Source: Lactuca virosa (lineage: Eukaryota > Streptophyta > Magnoliopsida > Asterales > Asteraceae). From it: a stretch of DNA of 64,000 nt. Location of the stretch: positions 121,798,324 to 121,862,323 of the forward strand of contig CAKMRJ010005634.1 of the NCBI GenBank assembly GCA_928212115.1. The letters run 5' to 3'. Numbering within the stretch: position 1 is the first letter of the stretch; every line of letters starts with the position of its first letter. The position numbers and the translations under genes were made by a program. The notes under the pieces were generated by a model. It worked only from the letters and a program-made list of their open reading frames with translations. It was not told the DNA's origin and did not search any database. Positions 21,829-35,011 of this stretch are shown one piece after another.

Positions 21829-24800
21829 TAGGGGTGGCAAAAGTCGACACGACACGACAAAAATACACGACACGAAACGAAATTTGGACGAAATCGAAAT
21901 TCGAATTCGTGTTCGTGTCGTGTTCGTGTTGTTTAAAAAAAAACGACGTCGTGGCGTGTCGTATTCGTGTTTGAAATTAGAAACGATAACAACACGACTA
22001 AAACACGATATATACACGACAATAACACGGTATTAAAACGAAATGAAACACGACTATAAAACGATACTAAAACGATAATAGCACGATAATTTCATTTTAC
22101 ACTATTGAATAATAGGTATTTAATAAAAAAATAATAATAGGTATTTAAATTTATGCATTAAACTAATTAAACAATAAAGGATTAAAGACCTAGGCTAGGC
22201 CTTTCCATCGGCTTCTTTGAAAACCCAACAGACTCTTAGAAGTTTTAATCGGCGTTTTCCATTTCCCAATTCTCAATACTCAGTAGAACCATAAACCATT
22301 GATGGCGGTGTTATTTGCAAACCATACTCAATTGATTCGATTAAAGGATTCTCCAGTTCATTATTGGTTTTTAAACTACCATCTCTCAACCACAAGTCAA
22401 CAATCGGCAATCGCAAAACCCAAATGCTCTAGCCGTTTCCTGTTCTTGCTTCTCAAACACAACCGCTTACTAAACAAATTTCGCTTCTGGTTCAGCCGTT
22501 CAGACAATCGCAATCGACTCATATACTTGCTTTATTGGTTCTCAAATCTCAACCACAATCTACGCAAGAAAGGTAATTTTTTTTCATGTGGCGTTAATTT
22601 CTTGATTGTTGGATTGATAATTCTTGATTGATTTTGCGATAAGGAGAAACTGTATACATCTTTTCTCTTGATTACTTCTTATGTTACTCCATATTTGCTT
22701 ATGAGATACCTGATTTTACTTATACTTCTAGTCTTCTTGATAAGAAATTGACATGAAGAGGGCAAAGCTTGATAAAACACATAATAAGACAAAGGCAAAG
22801 CTTGATAAAACAGATACACATTCTGCTGTTGTAGCTCCTCAGGTATTTCATTATTTTTTTTAACTTTTCCCCATCTTAATTATATAATTTCTGAAAACAA
22901 ACCCTCCTTTTTTATTTCAGGATGTTGAACTTGAAGAAGAAGCTGATGACATTGATGTTGTGGAGGTAGATGTTAAAGTAGAGGGTGAAGAAGATCATGT
23001 AAAAATGGAAAGGGAAAGGTGGTCTGAGGTATGGAAGTATTATACCAGACTTCCAATTGGTACAGATGGTAGGGAAAGGGCTGAATGTGATAGGTGCAAA
23101 AAAAGATACATTTGTGAAACAATAAATGGGACAGGTAGCTTGAGAAATCACATTCCAAAGTGTCCAAGAATGGACAATAGTGACATAACACAATTCATTT
23201 TTGCAAAATCAGGTGGTTCCATTTCAATAAATTCCACAGTTTTTAAACCCGAAAGATTTCGTGAACTTATTAGTGAAGCTATTGTCAAGCACGACCTTCC
23301 CTTTAAGTTTGTAGAGTATGAGGGAATTAGAGAAATCTTTAGTTACTTAAATGAAAAAGTTACCACAATTACTAGAAACACTGCTAAAGAAGATGTGTTG
23401 AATTTGTTTAAAAGAGAAAAAGGAAAACTCAAGAAATTGTTTGAGTTACTTCCTGGTCGGATTTCATTAACTGCTGATTTGTGGTCTTCTATTAACACAT
23501 ACGGTTTCTTGTGTGTTACTTCTCACTTTATTGATGAGGAGTGGAAGTTGCAAAAAAGAATTTTGAACTTTCAATATATGCCACCTCCACATAATGGCGT
23601 ATGTTTAACTGAAACAATATCTACTTTATTGACCAATTGGGGATTGATAAAAAGTTGTTTACAATCACGTTAGATAATGCTGCAAGTAATGATACTTTTG
23701 TCAATCTCCTAAAAGGTCAATTATGTAATGAAGGTGCACTTCATAGTAACGGGGATTATTTTCATGTCCGATGTTGTGCTCACGTGTTGAATTTAGTTGT
23801 GCAAGATGGCTTGAAGGCTATTGATGAAGGGATTGTCAAAATTAGAGAATTTATCAAGTACGTGAAGGGATCCTCAATAAGGAAAAGAAACTTTCTGAAT
23901 TGTGTGAAACAGGTTAATTTGAATCCAAAAAAAGGCTTACGACAAGATGTTCCAACTAGATGGAATGCTACTTTTCTTATGATTGAAAGTGCTCTTTTTT
24001 ATCGTCGTGCTTTTTTCCGTTTAGCACTAAGTGATTCTAATTACTTAGATTGTCCAAGTAATGAAGAATGGGGTAAATTAGAAAAGATTTTCAAATTTTT
24101 GGAAGTATTTTATGAAGTCACATGCATTTTTTCTGGAAATAAGTATTGCACAGCAAACTTATATTTTCCTTCGGTTTCCACGGTTGAAAGAACTTTAAAA
24201 GAAGAAATAGAAAGTTCGGATACGTTTATGAAGATAATGGCTTGCAAAATGTATGAGAAGTTCTCTAAATATTGGTCCGAGTATAGTCCAATTTTGGCCA
24301 TGGCTGCAGTTTTGGATCCACGTTATAAAATGCAATATGTTGAGTTTACTTACAAAAAACTCTATGGAAGCAGTTTTCGTGAGCATAGTGATTGTATTCG
24401 GGAGAAGTTACATTATCTATTTGGTGAATACGTTATTGAATCACCCATGTCTTATAGAGCATCAACCGTTTCAACAAGTGATTCAAGTAACAGTGTTTAC
24501 AAAAAGAAAGATGACACGACACTTAGTAAAAGCACGAGAGAAATGCTACAAGTAAGAAGTTGTTTTTAGTAATTAATTGTTTTTTATAATTAGTTTATTT
24601 CATAAGTTTTTTAATTTATACTAATTAATTTTCTGTTTTTATAGGAGTTCACAGTGTATGAAACTAAGGAGTTTGCTTTGTCTCAAAAATCGCAATTAGA
24701 GATGTATCTGGATGAACCAAGAAGTGACATAACTGAAGATATAAATGTACTTTCTTTTTGGAAAGCTCATCAATATCGTTATCCGGAACTTGCTTCCATG

Positions 24801-25426
24801 GCTCGAGATATTTTGAGCATCCCCGTCTCCACGGTTGCATCCGAATCAGCATTTAGTAATGGTGGTTGTGTTCTTGATCAATATCGGAGTTCGTTGAAAC
24901 ATGAAAATGTTGAAACTCTAATTTGTGCAAAAGATTGGTTGTTTGGGATTAAAGGTAATTTGTATTCTTCTTGAAACATTTGTATAAAGTATTTAATATT
25001 TTTTAATATGTTTTTAATATTGTTTGTAGGTGATGAAGAGTTATGTTTACAAGATCTTACAGAAGATGTTATGAAGTTGGATAGCAATGCCAATGATACA
25101 CATGAAGAAATGGAGTCACAAGCTTGAAGACATTTAGCAATATTTTATGACGTTTTATGTTATTTTCTGTCACTAAATGCGTATTTATTATGTTTAATTT
25201 AACTTTTTTGCAAGAACTATGAATGACATTATGGAATTGTTTTTTTTTTGGTAAATTATTTCGTGTTATCGGTTTTTTCGTGTTCGTGTTTTTTATTTTT
25301 TTCGTGTTCGTGTTAACGAAAACAAACACGACATCGTTTCGTGTCGTGTTCGGGTTGAGGGAAAACAATTCGTGTCGTGTCGTGTTAGATAAAAACACGG
25401 AACGACTGCCCGATTTGCCACCCCTA
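21829..25426 (+). mobile_element. hAT-superfamily DNA transposon, nearly complete (3598 bp)
   Basis: Ends are TAGGGGTGGCAAA and its reverse complement TTTGCCACCCCTA. A perfect 8-bp target duplication ACACCAAA flanks it (21821-21828 and 25427-25434). Both subterminal regions are packed with ACACGA(C)/TCGTGT words (about 21845-22090 and 25260-25400), the usual layout of hAT transposase binding sites. Inside is one spliced transposase gene. The intact termini, the exact target duplication and only one clear frameshift point to recent transposition. Confidence 0.95.
22753..25127 (+). pseudogene. hAT transposase gene, 4 coding exons, one frameshift
   Basis: Coding exons 22753-22842, 22921-24551, 24645-24954 and 25030-25127, with a probable 5'-UTR intron (about 22575-22732). 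The product starts with a Lys-rich segment (KRAKLDK), an acidic stretch, then a BED zinc finger (WKYYTRL, ECDRCKKRYIC, H-x3-C). The RNase-H-like core follows (LTADLWSS, TLDNAASND, HVRCCAHVLNLVV, DVPTRWNATF, AAVLDPRYKM). The C-terminal hAT dimerisation region (FWKAHQYRYPELASMARDIL, PVSTVASESAFS) completes it. It would cut and paste hAT elements in the nucleus. At about 23637-23642 one G appears to be missing from the TGGGGATTG run, which breaks the frame between NWG and IDKKLF. Otherwise the frame is open, so this copy was active not long ago or the break is a sequence error. Confidence 0.9.
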
Positions 25427-25434
25427 ACACCAAA

Positions 25435-26389
25435 TGACCTACATTCAATCGATTCGATCATGTTTTTCCTTGTCCCTCCTTATGTGATCGAGTCGTACGT
25501 TCAAAACAGAAAAAAAAAACCTATTGCATCATATCACCGAAGTCGCCTTCCTACTCAATCCTACTACACAAATCTAACATTTTTTTGCACCATTGAAACA
25601 ATTATGTATACTTTACATCATTTTTTAATAACAAATTTGTTTCTTTAAAAGATTTCTTATGGAATCATAAGCTACAAAAGTCATAAAATACAATGTTTAT
25701 AATCATATTGTAAATGTTATTCGAGCTATTCGGGTTATAGAATCCTAATACAGTTTTTTCGATTCTTTTCGACTATATTAGGTCATTAGTCATCTTCTAC
25801 ATGTTACTCGGGTAATAACCAAACCAGACTGATTAATACCCGAACCGAGCCAAACCCGTATTGGTTATTTGGTCCGGTTTTCGGTTCATGCAATTACCCT
25901 TATTCGGATTTCGGGTTATTCGGGTTCGAGTCGGTTCGATCCAGTTCCGACCCGAATAACATCCATATATAGGTCTACCCACCTTTTATTGTATTGTCGT
26001 TCGAAAACTTCTGATAAAATTTGTACTATACCTTTGAACTTCATTTCGAAGATTCGACATACATGTTTTTTTCTTTCGAAAGATATACTTATAAAGGTTA
26101 AGGGATGAATTTGGTTTTGGAACCGAAACCGAAAAACGGGACATGATACAAACAATAACTAAACTGAATAAGAGGGGTACAGTTCTGGTTCCGACACTAA
26201 GTTTTAAGTTCCAAAACCGAACGGAACCAAATTTGAAAGTATATTCCCTTTTTTCACACATTTCCTTTATTGTTGCTTGGAATGGTTTTTAAAGGAACAA
26301 AAAAACGGATTTGTATGGATGTTGATGAGAATGACTTTATTTTTTGTCATCTAAACGTGGTTTTTGTTAATATTTAGGGGCCAATTCCT
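25435..26389. other. Right host sequence of the hAT element; repeat-like
   Basis: Rich in ACCCGAATAAC and TTCGGGTTATTCGGG words (25720-25970) and in CCGAAACCGAAAAACGG-type words (26115-26235), matching the left flank of the hAT element. Probably remnants of one or more non-autonomous DNA transposons; ends not defined. No gene. Confidence 0.45.
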
Positions 26390-27227
26390 ATGTAACTGAT
26401 GAGTTTTGAGCATATCTACATTCCTATGTGATAATGCAACCCTAATTGCTTTGGATCTTAGTTTTTCTCTATTGAACATACAAATATGAACACCAAAGCA
26501 ATAACCCTATATACTAGCATACAATTTCGAAATTCACATATGAAATAGGATTAGAAGATTACCTCACTTGTTATACTGTAATAACAAGAACAATCCTTGC
26601 TTGATCTTGACTTCTGAAAGCGTAGTGCCCCAAGTGTTGCACCTCTAATGGAGTCACAAACACTCAATGCAAAGGATGAGAAGGAGACACACTAGAAATC
26701 GGCCAGCGTTTCTTTATTTCAAGCATAGGCCGATTTCCTCATGTATTCGGGGGTTTATAAAGCTGTGGTTGCTAGGGTTTTCAGGTGGAAACCCTAATAC
26801 CTTGCTTAGGCACCAAGCAGCCCATGGACTCCTCCTTATGAGCCTTGGACGAAATTTATAGGGCCTCCCTATAGGATTTCGTCCACTCCTAATTAAGGAG
26901 TCCAATAACCCAGTTCTGCAACTATCAATGATTTGCAAAACAGCCCCTCCATTATTAGTCAGTTCCTTTAATCCCAAAATTAATCCTAGATTAATTTCTG
27001 ATTAATTAATAATTAATAATATGATTTCCAAATAATATATTAATCTTATAATATATTAATAAAATCATTCTGAGTACCAATTTATTATTCATATAATAAA
27101 TCCTACTCTCTCTCTACTAGTCATCCTATCAAGTTGCATGAGTGAAGGCAACCCAAAAGGATCATGCTCATAATCAAATCAAGTACATACCAATTATAGT
27201 TATGGGCTTAGACACCTAATCCAACAG
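26390..27227 (-). mobile_element. 3' LTR of a Copia-type retrotransposon (left end uncertain)
   Basis: On the minus strand the LTR begins TGTTGGATTAGG at 27227, directly after a polypurine tract (AAATGGGAGAC, the complement of 27228-27238). It includes a GC-rich block with a short ACCAAGCAGC section and AT-rich TTAATTAATAAT stretches. The left boundary was placed where the repeat-like flank ends and could be off by 50-100 bp. Confidence 0.6.
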
Positions 27228-30200
27228 TCTCCCATTTGGATAAGTCTAATAACTATTATTGCAAGTATGACTTCAGAATCTGATAAGCAATCATAGCTTT
27301 CAAAAGTCGCTGTCGAACTCTGATCTTATCAGTAACGCGTCCTTTAGATAAGTGATCAAATATTCCTCCATTCTACAAGATATCCTATGGACATGAGACA
27401 CGGATTATAATCATTCTCTCTGTCCAAGTTCTGTTTCCCGATTTCCGATTTATGACGACTGACTAATTGAACAAATCAAATCAGTCCAGGCTTGGCCAAG
27501 CGCTTAGGGTGTCATCACTAAATCATCGAGGGGCCCACATATATCGCTTTTATCCCCTTTTAGGGTAAAAGAAACGGATAAACTTTGACTCATATGCTTG
27601 TACTATTTACTCATCAAATCACATACAACAATACGTTTTATAACATCAAGTTACTGGCGCGTTCACGTATTATCAATGCGCAACCGACTTGTAAAAAACA
27701 ACTATATGTCTCCGTTTCAATAATATAAGATATTATCGTCTCACAATCACTCGTGATAAAATCCATGAAGTGATTCAAATGAGTGTGGGTTTAATCCAAT
27801 ACTCAAGTTCGTATTTCAGGAGTACTCACGAACACTACGGCAAACATTTGCTATGTCTAAGCACTTAGACAATTTACAATCGGATTCATGACAGTCTTAC
27901 CTCATTACTTACTTCCAAAGTATGATCGACTGTGGATGCTCGAACAATCTTATTATTCGGGAAGTAAAACATGCGAAGTGAAACACAAGAGTAACCTAAT
28001 CCAATATGGTCTCAAAACTTTTGAATATAAATAAAAGCAATTTTATTTAATCACCATATTAATTAGAGTTTACTCATTGTATAATGTTTCGACTAATCAA
28101 ATATACACTTGAATTAAAACATTAGTCATTCCATGCTCCAAGCACACATACTATGTTTATCTATGGTCCTTTCTTTGTGAAATAGATCAACTAGACAAAT
28201 TTCCAATGATGCTCTTTTCACAATCCCAAATCCTTATCACAAGTGTAAGAATACCAAATTCTTACCACTTACTAGAATGTGTTAGAGTCTAAACTTACAT
28301 GCAATGATCCTTTTGTACTGTCAAGGCACCAAAGTCACAGAGACTTGGCCAATGATATTACAAAGCATTCCATTGGAGATTTGTTACCAAACAGTTCCAT
28401 GGAAATGAAGTCTTACATTCAAGGTACATTCCTTGAACATCCTTCTTGCATAAAAATTACTAACTCACACATATATTCTTAACATCCAACTCCCATTATG
28501 GAAACATTTCCATAATTGTCATATGACAATCCATTCTTAATAGAATCCTATCTATTCTGAATTATATTAGTATGGTCCATCCATTACTACACTTCCAACT
28601 GTCCATAAGCAACCAATCTTCGGTAAACCTTAGATTGTCCTTGACAGTTGTTTAACAACCTTAGTCATATCTGGTTCCAGTCCTTTTTCCCTCTTAATGC
28701 GCTAGGCATTTGGAAAAATCAGAACAGGCGAATATGATAGCATATGCAATCGATCCTATACCCGAAGCATATGAGATTCGATTCATAATGTCTTACATAA
28801 AGACATGATACTTGGCCAGTCTCTTGCTATAATATTTCCATATATAGAATTTCCTATGTTGAATTACTTCAACACAATATTCATATATGTTCATGACTAA
28901 GTTCTATTAAAATTTCAATCTAAGCTTTTAGATTCGAAATGAAGTATAAATTCCTTCTCCCTTAAGCCTTACCATAGCGAAACAATTTTCAAATTCTGCA
29001 ACTTTGCAAATTTATAACTTTGTTTCCTATAAATAGCATTGCTAACTTGCAACACCTTACATAATAATCATGATCCCACTAGCACAACAATTATGTTCTT
29101 ACCAGCATAACAATTATGCTCCCACTAGCTTTGACATGTACTCAGAAATCAGCTGGACTTGTAGAAATCAATACCTATTGACTTTCTTACCACAGTTTAG
29201 ATTTCTGATACGTGGTGCTTCGACAAGTCTTTATCTAGACTTCTCAAGCCTATACACCTTTCATTAGATAGCTTATGTGTGTGTCTAAACTTTTTCAGAA
29301 CTTATAGCATTAAGTCCCGAATTTTCAAACTAATTTCCATTTCTCACAATTCGAACTATGAAGAGGGATGTCATAATCATACTCGAATTTGAGAATGCAA
29401 ATATCACAACTGCTAACTTTAATCCTTTAAAATCTACTAGTGAAAACGTTTCCTCACAATCATTTTCATGAAGTAGAGAGAAACCTCTTGCCACTTAGAT
29501 TTTATAGTGTATCTGTTCCTATCCATGTGAACTTGTCATTTCGAACCACTATCATAAGACAAGGTTTATGACAAATTCAAACTCATATGGACTGAACCTG
29601 CTTATTCTTAATTTCTTGCCATCCGGCAGCACAAAGGCCTACAAGTGCTTCCAAGTTATTGAGCAACTCACCCATACAAATCAATGTACTTTCATTGATC
29701 AAGGTGCTTTACCTTATACAGTCAAATGAGAACTCATAGAACTCACATGCATAGTCAACTCAACTGGAATAGGCACAAAAACAAGAATATGTCAACACGG
29801 TAGGTTGTTAACTTCAGGTCGTGTGCTAGTGATTACCAAAAGGTTTATTCTTGATTAGTTCTTGAAACTATTCAAGACCATTTAGACTCCCACTAACCTC
29901 TTGACATATAAGATTCTCTGTCAAGGAACATCTCTCGAAAAACAAATATTCAAGAGTTAGTACGGATTATTTTCAATAAAACACTTCATATAATTGGTCT
30001 TAGTTGGTCTTTGTTTTAACCAAAACATCACAACTACCAATTTCAAATGTGCAAGAGTAAGAAAACATTTATGCTCCACATTTTATGAGGTGTTATAAAC
30101 CTACTTAGAACATGTTACTCAATGTAGAACTTGGAGTAACTAGATCATATCTTTAAAAATCGATTTTGGAACGAAGTACGATTCATCCTTTTGATTTAAC

Positions 30201-31021
30201 CATTTAAACAATTCCTGACTCCTCTTCTTAGTCGTATAAATGCACTAAGGTGTCCTTAGAGGATCAATTGTGACATGGTTCCACAATCATTAGGATGATC
30301 ATAAAACATGATACTAAAGTACTCTCCTTTCCTTTCAGATTGGAGAAACATTTATCTTTCTGCCTAATTGATTCTTCTTGTTCGTTATGCTATACTTTGA
30401 AACTTTTCAAGGTATTAGAATTACACTTAATCTTGTAAGCATAACCATATTTGCTGAACCATCAATAAATCGTGACTAATAGACTTATCATCCTTTGTGG
30501 TGGATCTGACTAGTCCACATTAATGTGCACTAGATCCTTCAGTCTTTCACTTGACTCACATACATATGTGAACAAGGAATCAGTCCCAATTTCCCAAGGA
30601 TCAAACTTCTCATACATCACACAATTCAAATTGCATGATTCCAAGTTTCTGTCCAATTGAAACTTGGGTGATGAGAATCCTTCCTCACTTGGTAAATTAT
30701 GACACTACTACAAGTGATATTATTAAGAATCAAAACCATTTTCAACATTTCTAACAATAGAAATATAAACACCAATTTTCATAAAAGTCATTGCAAGGAA
30801 ACGTAAAATAAGATAAAATCAAATTTTATTTTATTGATAAAATGCGGAAAACTTGTCCTTACAACGCAAGTACAAATGAAAACTATGTTACTAAATATTT
30901 CTAAGCAATCTATCATAACTCCTAAGTAGCTGCTCAAAAATATGATCATCGAACCATGCGACCGAAATCCACTTCTTCATGATCAGACTCAACTTACTTT
31001 TCTTTTAAGCTTCCTTCTTTC
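27228..31021 (-). mobile_element. Degenerate internal region of the Copia element
   Basis: Read on the minus strand, Copia integrase wording survives in broken frames near 30530-30400: LKDLVHINVD for the usual LVHTD start, then SKYGYAYKIK and SNTLKSF. Later come pieces resembling the EYLSQEF and FVGYP regions (about 30340-30060), all full of stops and frame changes. Copia order (integrase before reverse transcriptase) is consistent with the polypurine tract lying at the left. About 27230-28300 is noncoding spacer between pol and the LTR. The 5' half is missing: the sequence ends at the LTR starting at 31022. Long inactive. Confidence 0.6.
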
Positions 31022-31309
31022 TGAAACATCCCAAAAATAAAGTCCAAAAATTTCGTTTTTAAATCATTAGTAAAACCATAAATATCCTCATCGTATAAAA
31101 GTCATAAGTCATGTATCATAATCACATGTCAAATATATCAGAGTATAAACATCCCAGGCTAAACAAATGGTGTGTGCACTGTAATCATCCTGAGCTCCTC
31201 TTTTGAAACCGAAGTACCTGAAACCAAAACTGAAAACTGTAAGCACGAAGCTTAGTAAGTCTCCCCAAACTACCACATACCATACACTCAATCACATAAC
31301 TTGGGCCTA

Positions 31310-31930
31310 GCCCACTCCATCGGGCCCCGCCCGACATCGGACTGAGATCCGGTATACATATAAACATATCAACAATGCTCATAACATAAACACATAAAAT
31401 AAACATAACTTGGGACTCCGCCCAGCTGCATCGGGACGAATCCCGACATCAGCTTACCTAGCATCGGGCCCCGCCCGACATCAGACCACGTCCGGCATCG
31501 GGCTTCCCCAACATACAACATCTCATATACATAGCATATAACATAAGCATGTGAGCATAAGCATATAAACATAAGCACATAAACATAAGCATAAAAACAT
31601 TCATCGGGTTTGCCCCGACATCGGACCGGAGTCCGGAACATATAACACATAACATATAAGCTAAACATGCATCGGGCTTGCCCCGACATCAGACCGAAGC
31701 CCGGGACACATAACACATATAATACAAGCTATACATGCATCGGCCTTGCCCTGGCATCAGACTGAAGCCCAGAACACATAACACATAACATGCATGAATC
31801 ACAAAGACATCAAGCATACATAAACGTCCCTCGGGACGCCCCGACATCGGATCGTAATCTGGAAAGCATATAACCTATATCGGGCCCTGCCCAGCATCGG
31901 ACCATAGCCCAGAACTACTAACATCTAAAC
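31310..31930. repeat. Diverged tandem repeats with CATCGGGC...CCCGACATC units
   Basis: About eight units of 55-75 bp, each pairing a GC-rich block (ATCGGGCCCCGCCCGACATC and variants) with an AT-rich ACATAACATAAGC tail. The GC block is itself a partial palindrome. The frames translated here are repeat artefacts. Confidence 0.75.
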
Positions 31931-32839
31931 GGGTCGGCATTGTGGCCGTAGACCCGTTCCTACTGGAGAAAACTCACCTCGTACTGCTGAAGTCCCGCAG
32001 ACAAAACCCCAGCTGTTGGATGAAAGATTCCCGAATCTATTAACATCAAAATAACACCCAATTAATAATTGGGTCCCCCAATACATATCCATAAGTCCAT
32101 GCTTGGGGTAAAAGACTACTTTACCCCTAACTTAGCTTGACTCAAGCCCAAGGCCCAATCCAAAGGCCCAAAAGTCTAATAATGAACCAAGGCCCAACTA
32201 TGGCCCAATTTTCCAAATTGGGCCCAAACCTCTACATGGTCTTGCCTTAAGGCCCAACCATTTATTCTTGGTCCAACACTTGACATTCTGATGGTCCACT
32301 ATCTCATAATCACCAAGGCCCAAAATATGGCCCATGTATGGCCTAATTTTCCAAATTGGGCCCAAACCTTTCCAATGAGCCTTATCCTTAAGCCCAATCC
32401 AAGCGTTCTAGTCCATTTACTTGTTAATAGTTAGCCCATCAAGAGTCCAGACATCTAGGCCCAACCGAAAGGCCCAAATCTAAACCCAACACAATTAGGG
32501 TTTTCACATGAAATGACGATTAGGGTTAAGTGTTTCCCACTTAACCCATTAAGGACTTACTCCATTAAGTCCATCAATCTGTTGGGTCAATCATGTAGTG
32601 TGGTCGGCTTAATCCATAATCCCAATCCGGTCATCTAAAAATGCGGGTCCCGACAACCCATAATCCATATATCTAAAATTAGGGTTTTCTAAACCCTAAT
32701 TAGGGTTTCTAACCCCTCACAACCCAATTAGGCCCAAAATCTAGGTCCTTAGGCCCATTAAGGTTTCATTAGGACAATTAAGGTTTTCCTAAGTCGGCCA
32801 CCACCCACTACCACCTCGGGTAGTGGTGGTCAACGGCGG

Positions 32840-33160
32840 CTCTCGGCGGCGGCCACCACCTCACGGTGGTGGTTATGGTTCTAGTCCCATTATGTCTAAG
32901 CATCACAAAAACAAACTAACACAAGCTAAAGCACACTGACACCCAACACGTTGACTGGTGGCGGCAGCCACCACCTCACGGTGGTGGTTATGAGTTTTCT
33001 TTATTATACTAGCCACTAATTACAATTACATAATACAATAACTCGAAATAATCCACACACAATAAGATAAACACACCCAAACAGCCACCCTTGTGGTGGC
33101 CGACGATGGTAGATGGCGGCGTGAGGTGGCAGCCACCACCTCACGGTGGTGGTAGCGGGG
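32840..33160. repeat. Three copies of a CCACCAC-CTCAC-GGTGGTGG hairpin
   Basis: The 22-bp block GCCACCACCTCACGGTGGTGGT occurs at about 32849, 32969 and 33133. Each can form a perfect stem of seven to eight G/C-rich pairs around CTCAC. They lie in the most GC-rich portion of the LTR. Confidence 0.85.
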
Positions 33161-34091
33161 GTTTTCTTCGAATCTACGGCCAAGAAACACTCCTACGTCC
33201 CTTATAAGTAAAACACACGCACACAAACCCTATATCGCACCCATAGCCACCTATACACGGCGGTTGAGGGTGGCTGAAAAGAAACAAGCGGCGGTATCCA
33301 CCATGGTTGGCAGCCATGGTGGTTTCCTCGGGTTTTCCGACCAACTAGCACACACCAATAGTACTGAAACACGTACCCACCCACAGACAGAACACCCACC
33401 GTGCAGAAGTACATCGAACATGGAGGAGGAAGACGACGATGGAGGAACTCGCTACAGCGGCGCCGTGGATGACGGCGAAACTGAAGGAGGAGGAGGAACG
33501 TTCGAGATCGATAGAAACATTGCCCAGACGTCGGTCTTCATCATGTCCTAGTTTCGTCGGCAATTATCGAGTAGACGTCGCTGGTGGCTCACGACTTCGA
33601 TGACGGAGGTGTGGCGGCGCCTGCTGGAGGGGTCATAAGGGTGGCGGCTGGTGAAGAGCTAGGGTTAGGGTTTGGGGGTAACGTCCTTAAGACGGGAATG
33701 ATAGGTCACCGAGTTCAAATCCCGTGTTAATGCAAACTTTCACCCATTTATTCATTATTAGTCCCTCCCCACAATATCTTCTTCAACTTAAATCCAACAT
33801 TTACCCTTAAGTCCATGATCCCATAAATTCCTTTCATAATAGGTCCCTAAATTACCAATCAACCCCCTAAGCCTTCACATCTTTTCAATTTAAATCCATT
33901 AATTACCAAACGCACCCTGACTTCTGAAATCCTTTTCAAATTAAATCCAGAACTTACACTTTTAACCCCCAACTTCTAAAATTGTAACAATTAACCCTTG
34001 AGACCAACACCTTGCTATATTATTAATGATTTTAGGGCTACTATTATTCATGAATTTGTCTATTTATTTATTTAATAAAAGGGGCGTTACA

Positions 34092-35011
34092 ACTCTCCCC
34101 CAATTAAATTAGATTCTGTCCTTGAAATCATTCCTTAACATTCCTTACATGCCAAACCACTCAAGTAACATGGCCATAATCCTAGGCACACCCTAGCCTT
34201 CCCCAGGGTAACAGTGACCATCCTTCGCAAGGCCCTAAAATCCGCAGATGAGTGAGTTCCTTGCAACAAGATCACATCTACTCCGTCTGAAATCTGCAGT
34301 CTCGAGGTTCCCACTAGAAAATAGAATCACTGACCCAATTATCCCTGCAGATCACTTATACTTGGCCAAGGCTCAGATAATCCCGCTGTGAGTGACTTAG
34401 CATAACCCATGCTATCTGTGACTCTAACCATACATGAAATCCTAAAATACCATATTATTGCTTGAGACACTGACATTGTCGGAAGCACTGAACTGCTTGA
34501 ACCACTGAACTGTCTGAAACAGTATGTTGCGCCCTGGCTGTTTGCTAAAATCCACTGAGACCTCCCTGGTCTCCATTTGTTTGTCAGTCATCTGAAATAC
34601 TGGGTTCCGGCCCGGTTGCGGAGCCAAAGGACTCCCATGTGGTCGTTCCATATGATTTCCGAACGAAACCCTTGTCTGTCAATAGTTGCCATTAGTTATC
34701 TTGCCACTATGGCTCTAACACCCTCCTGATCCAACCGATCGGGTCCATACGTCGATTCCCGATGTTACCAAATCCAAGGCTAAAAGTGATTGCTACATGG
34801 CCAAGGGTAGCCTTATATCACAAACGACCTTGAACGGTCCATCGCTTCCTTGATCCCCTGACTACAGTGATGTTCCTATGGTCTTATCACTGGCTCAAAC
34901 AGGTCCAAGTCATCTAGGGAAATCCATAAGCCAATCCGTGGATTTTCCATGCCCTCACTGCTACACCCGAAATGGGGGTACTAATATTCCTTCCGCGTTC
35001 CAACACACTCC
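34092..35011. other. Uncharacterised sequence, probably remnant of the element behind the 31022 LTR
   Basis: No domain recognised on either strand. It begins with a polypurine-tract complement next to the LTR and runs into the 59-bp array. It could be the noncoding interior of a large non-autonomous LTR element. The 60-70-residue frames here show no family features. Confidence 0.4.

Larger units (their letters stand above)
31022..34091 (-). mobile_element. LTR of a second Gypsy-type retrotransposon (3070 bp)
   Basis: The left end is TGAAACATCCC and the right end GGGGCGTTACA, the reverse complement of a TGTAACGCCCC...GGGATGTTTCA LTR. Right of it lies ACTCTCCCCCAATT, the complement of a polypurine tract (AATTGGGGGAGAGT). 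This is therefore the 3' LTR of a minus-strand element whose body extended rightwards. Flanking 5-mers differ (CTTTC, ACTCT), so it is not a simple solo LTR. The LTR holds diverged tandem repeats (31310-31930), TGGGCC-rich sequence (32100-32470), telobox-like AAACCCTAATTAGGG (32690-32710) and a GC-rich part with hairpins (32810-33160). Confidence 0.75.

Noticed and set aside
22299..22631. 110-residue frame before the transposase
   Set aside because: Lies in the probable 5' untranslated exon of the hAT gene and runs through its donor site; no family features.
31109..31716. Cys/Tyr/Met-rich minus-strand frames
   Set aside because: Translations of diverged tandem repeats in an LTR.
33026..33563. 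GC-rich frames of 66-95 residues on both strands
   Set aside because: Open on both strands because of base composition inside an LTR; no recognisable domain.
31022..34091. Interpretation as a solo LTR
   Set aside because: Flanking 5-mers do not match and a polypurine-tract complement follows on the right, which fits a 3' LTR with truncated body better.
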